Below are positions 4,731 to 5,907 of a DNA stretch of 5,907 bases, piece by piece. The notes under the pieces were generated by a model that ran no database searches, was not told the origin of the DNA, and worked only from the letters and a program-made list of their open reading frames with translations. The DNA lies in assembly GCA_947449125.1 (NCBI GenBank), contig CANFQR010000103.1, positions 1-5,907 on the forward strand. The letters run 5' to 3'. This DNA is from Bacteroidota bacterium. GTDB lineage: Bacteria; Bacteroidota; Bacteroidia; B-17B0; Aurantibacillaceae. Position 1 is the stretch's first letter. Each line of letters begins with the position of its first letter. The position numbers and the translations under genes are program-made.

Positions 4731-5907
4731 TTAATCTATCCCTTTCTTGTCGTTAATTTCAGGGTTTTTAGGGAGATGTTTATTAATTACTTTTATTACA
4801 TCAGCTGAAATCTTAGTGTATTCATTTTGTAAATCAGTAATCGCTTCTAACTGTGTTTGGTTTGGCGCAGATTCCATGTAACAAAAGTTACTGTACAACT
4901 CTGAAACTTTTTCTCTTAAACGTTTTTCGTCGGCAAAAATGGAAGTTTTGGTGATACCCATCAATTCTCCCTTCTGTTTTTCTAGGTCGGAATAAAAAGC
5001 AATAGCATGCTTGCGTTTGGCATATGCTACTGAATCGGACTTTAAAAGACTCTGGTAATAATTAATGGTATCAATGCTTCTGTTTATCGTGTTGTATAGC
5101 TTTTGAATAACCATGGCTTTTTCGTAAACCAATAAACGTTGTTCTAAATTTAGATCTTTATTTGCGGTATCGTGCACGCAGTTAAATGTAGAAGTATACA
5201 CTTTATCATTAACAATTAATTTTAAGGTATAAGGGCCTGGTAAAACCATTGGAGCGGTGAAGCCTGCGCCATCCATTTTTTTTGCGCCTTCGGCAACGCG
5301 CGGAGGTGTGCTGCGTAAATTCCAACTAACCTTATTAATACCACGACGAATAGTGCCCGGTAAACTTTGCATCAGTTCATTTTTGTCGTTGTAAATTTCA
5401 AGGGTTACTTTTCCTGAATTTAAACGTTGTTTAAAGAAATAATCAAAACTCGGGTGATCGGCCGGATTGTCCGCCCACCAGCCACCAGAAATTTCAGGCC
5501 CGCCCCAGCCTAATTTACCATTGTTTAAAATGATGTCGGGTGTTTTAAATACATACACATCTTTTTCCCAAATGTCTTTGTTTAAATTTCGTATGGTTCT
5601 AATATCATCCAAAATAAAAACACCTCTGCCGTGCGACGCCACAATTAAATCATGAGTTTTTGGATGTATTTGTATATCGCGAGCCAATACATATTCAGGG
5701 ATATTGTTTTTCATCCTAAACCAATTAATTCCACCATCGAGTGTTGCAAATAAACCCATTTCCGTTCCGAGGAATAATAAATCTTTATTTACCAAGTCTT
5801 CTTTTATTTTATGCGCAAAGCCGGTAAAAAGTTTGTGGTTTAAACGCGTAAATGTTTTTCCCATATCGCTAGACTTTGCTAAATAGGTTTGATGATCGCC
5901 ATACATA
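4731..5907 (-). CDS. C-terminal part of a VPS10/sortilin-like BNR-repeat protein (partial)
   Basis: The last 391 or so residues of a larger protein whose N-terminus lies beyond the right edge. Numbering from the Met at 5906, two Asp-box (BNR) motifs are visible, SSDMGKTF (12-19) and TLDGGINW (55-62). They are followed by the family's conserved DIQIHPKTHDLIVASHGRGVFILDDI (77-102), which closes the beta-propeller. A beta-rich, Ig-like segment comes next (about 165-245), including INKVSWNLR (190-198) and LPGPYTLKL (222-230), then a helical, coiled-coil-prone tail (about 250-380). Such proteins usually run to about 1000 residues, are exported, and are annotated as glycosyl hydrolase or VPS10-domain proteins; no enzyme activity can be claimed. 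There is no T9SS sorting domain at this end. The edge Met aligns inside the propeller, so it is not the start. About 126 bp separates it from the sigma gene, so it is likely a separate unit. Confidence 0.85.
   Translation of the reverse strand, partial: MYGDHQTYLAKSSDMGKTFTRLNHKLFTGFAHKIKEDLVNKDLLFLGTEMGLFATLDGGINWFRMKNNIPEYVLARDIQIHPKTHDLIVASHGRGVFILDDIRTIRNLNKDIWEKDVYVFKTPDIILNNGKLGWGGPEISGGWWADNPADHPSFDYFFKQRLNSGKVTLEIYNDKNELMQSLPGTIRRGINKVSWNLRSTPPRVAEGAKKMDGAGFTAPMVLPGPYTLKLIVNDKVYTSTFNCVHDTANKDLNLEQRLLVYEKAMVIQKLYNTINRSIDTINYYQSLLKSDSVAYAKRKHAIAFYSDLEKQKGELMGITKTSIFADEKRLREKVSELYSNFCYMESAPNQTQLEAITDLQNEYTKISADVIKVINKHLPKNPEINDKKGID

Noticed and set aside
5467..5886. Two plus-strand reading frames (5467-5655 and 5704-5886) inside the VPS10-like gene
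   Set aside because: Antisense to conserved BNR and propeller-closing motifs; composition mirrors the real gene.
5904..5906. ATG at the right edge as the true start of the VPS10-like protein
   Set aside because: The sequence begins mid-propeller without a signal peptide, so the gene continues beyond the window.
1..5907. Mobile elements, CRISPR arrays, tRNA or rRNA genes
   Set aside because: No transposase, spaced direct repeats, terminal inverted repeats or structural RNA sequences were recognised; coding density is continuous and on one strand.

Overview
The window reads as a low-GC (roughly one-third G+C by eye) chromosomal segment of a Bacteroidota bacterium, of the flavobacterial/sphingobacterial/chitinophagal kind. 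The clearest evidence is the C-terminal type IX secretion (T9SS type A) sorting domain on the YHYH protein. Supporting evidence is A-rich start sites without Shine-Dalgarno sequences and a partial BNR/VPS10-type protein of a kind common in this phylum. No genus can be named from the sequence. Every real gene lies on the minus strand, so transcription runs from high to low coordinates.

Right end (4731-5907): the C-terminal part of a large sortilin/VPS10-like BNR-repeat exported protein, cut by the window edge and probably unrelated to the rest. It is followed by about 126 bp of AT-rich intergenic DNA. This holds a weak terminator-like hairpin, a possible promoter -7 element and a 12-bp perfect palindrome just before the next gene.

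4604 to 70: six tightly packed genes that look like one operon, with junctions of 38, 3, 22, -4 and 33 bp, closed by a strong hairpin terminator at 14-45. In order of transcription they are: (1) an ECF sigma factor of 181 aa; (2) a 97-aa single-pass membrane protein in the anti-sigma position; (3) a 164-aa membrane-anchored periplasmic protein of the Spy/CpxP/CnrX 'heavy-metal sensor' type with a His-rich linker; (4) an MbnP-family copper-binding protein; (5) a diheme MbnH/MauG/cytochrome c peroxidase-like enzyme, start overlapping the mbnP stop as ATGA; (6) a secreted YHYH-domain protein with a T9SS C-terminal domain.

The first three genes match the proteobacterial CnrH-CnrY-CnrX metal-signalling module in type and size: sigma factor, small one-TM anti-sigma, one-TM periplasmic sensor. 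The last three look like its output. In methanotrophs MbnH oxidises a tryptophan of MbnP to kynurenine to make a copper site. The working hypothesis is an envelope metal-sensing (probably copper) signalling operon that controls its own MbnP/MbnH pair plus a secreted His-rich YHYH protein of unknown function. Family assignments are well supported by motifs. The metal, the direction of regulation and the role of the YHYH protein are inference.
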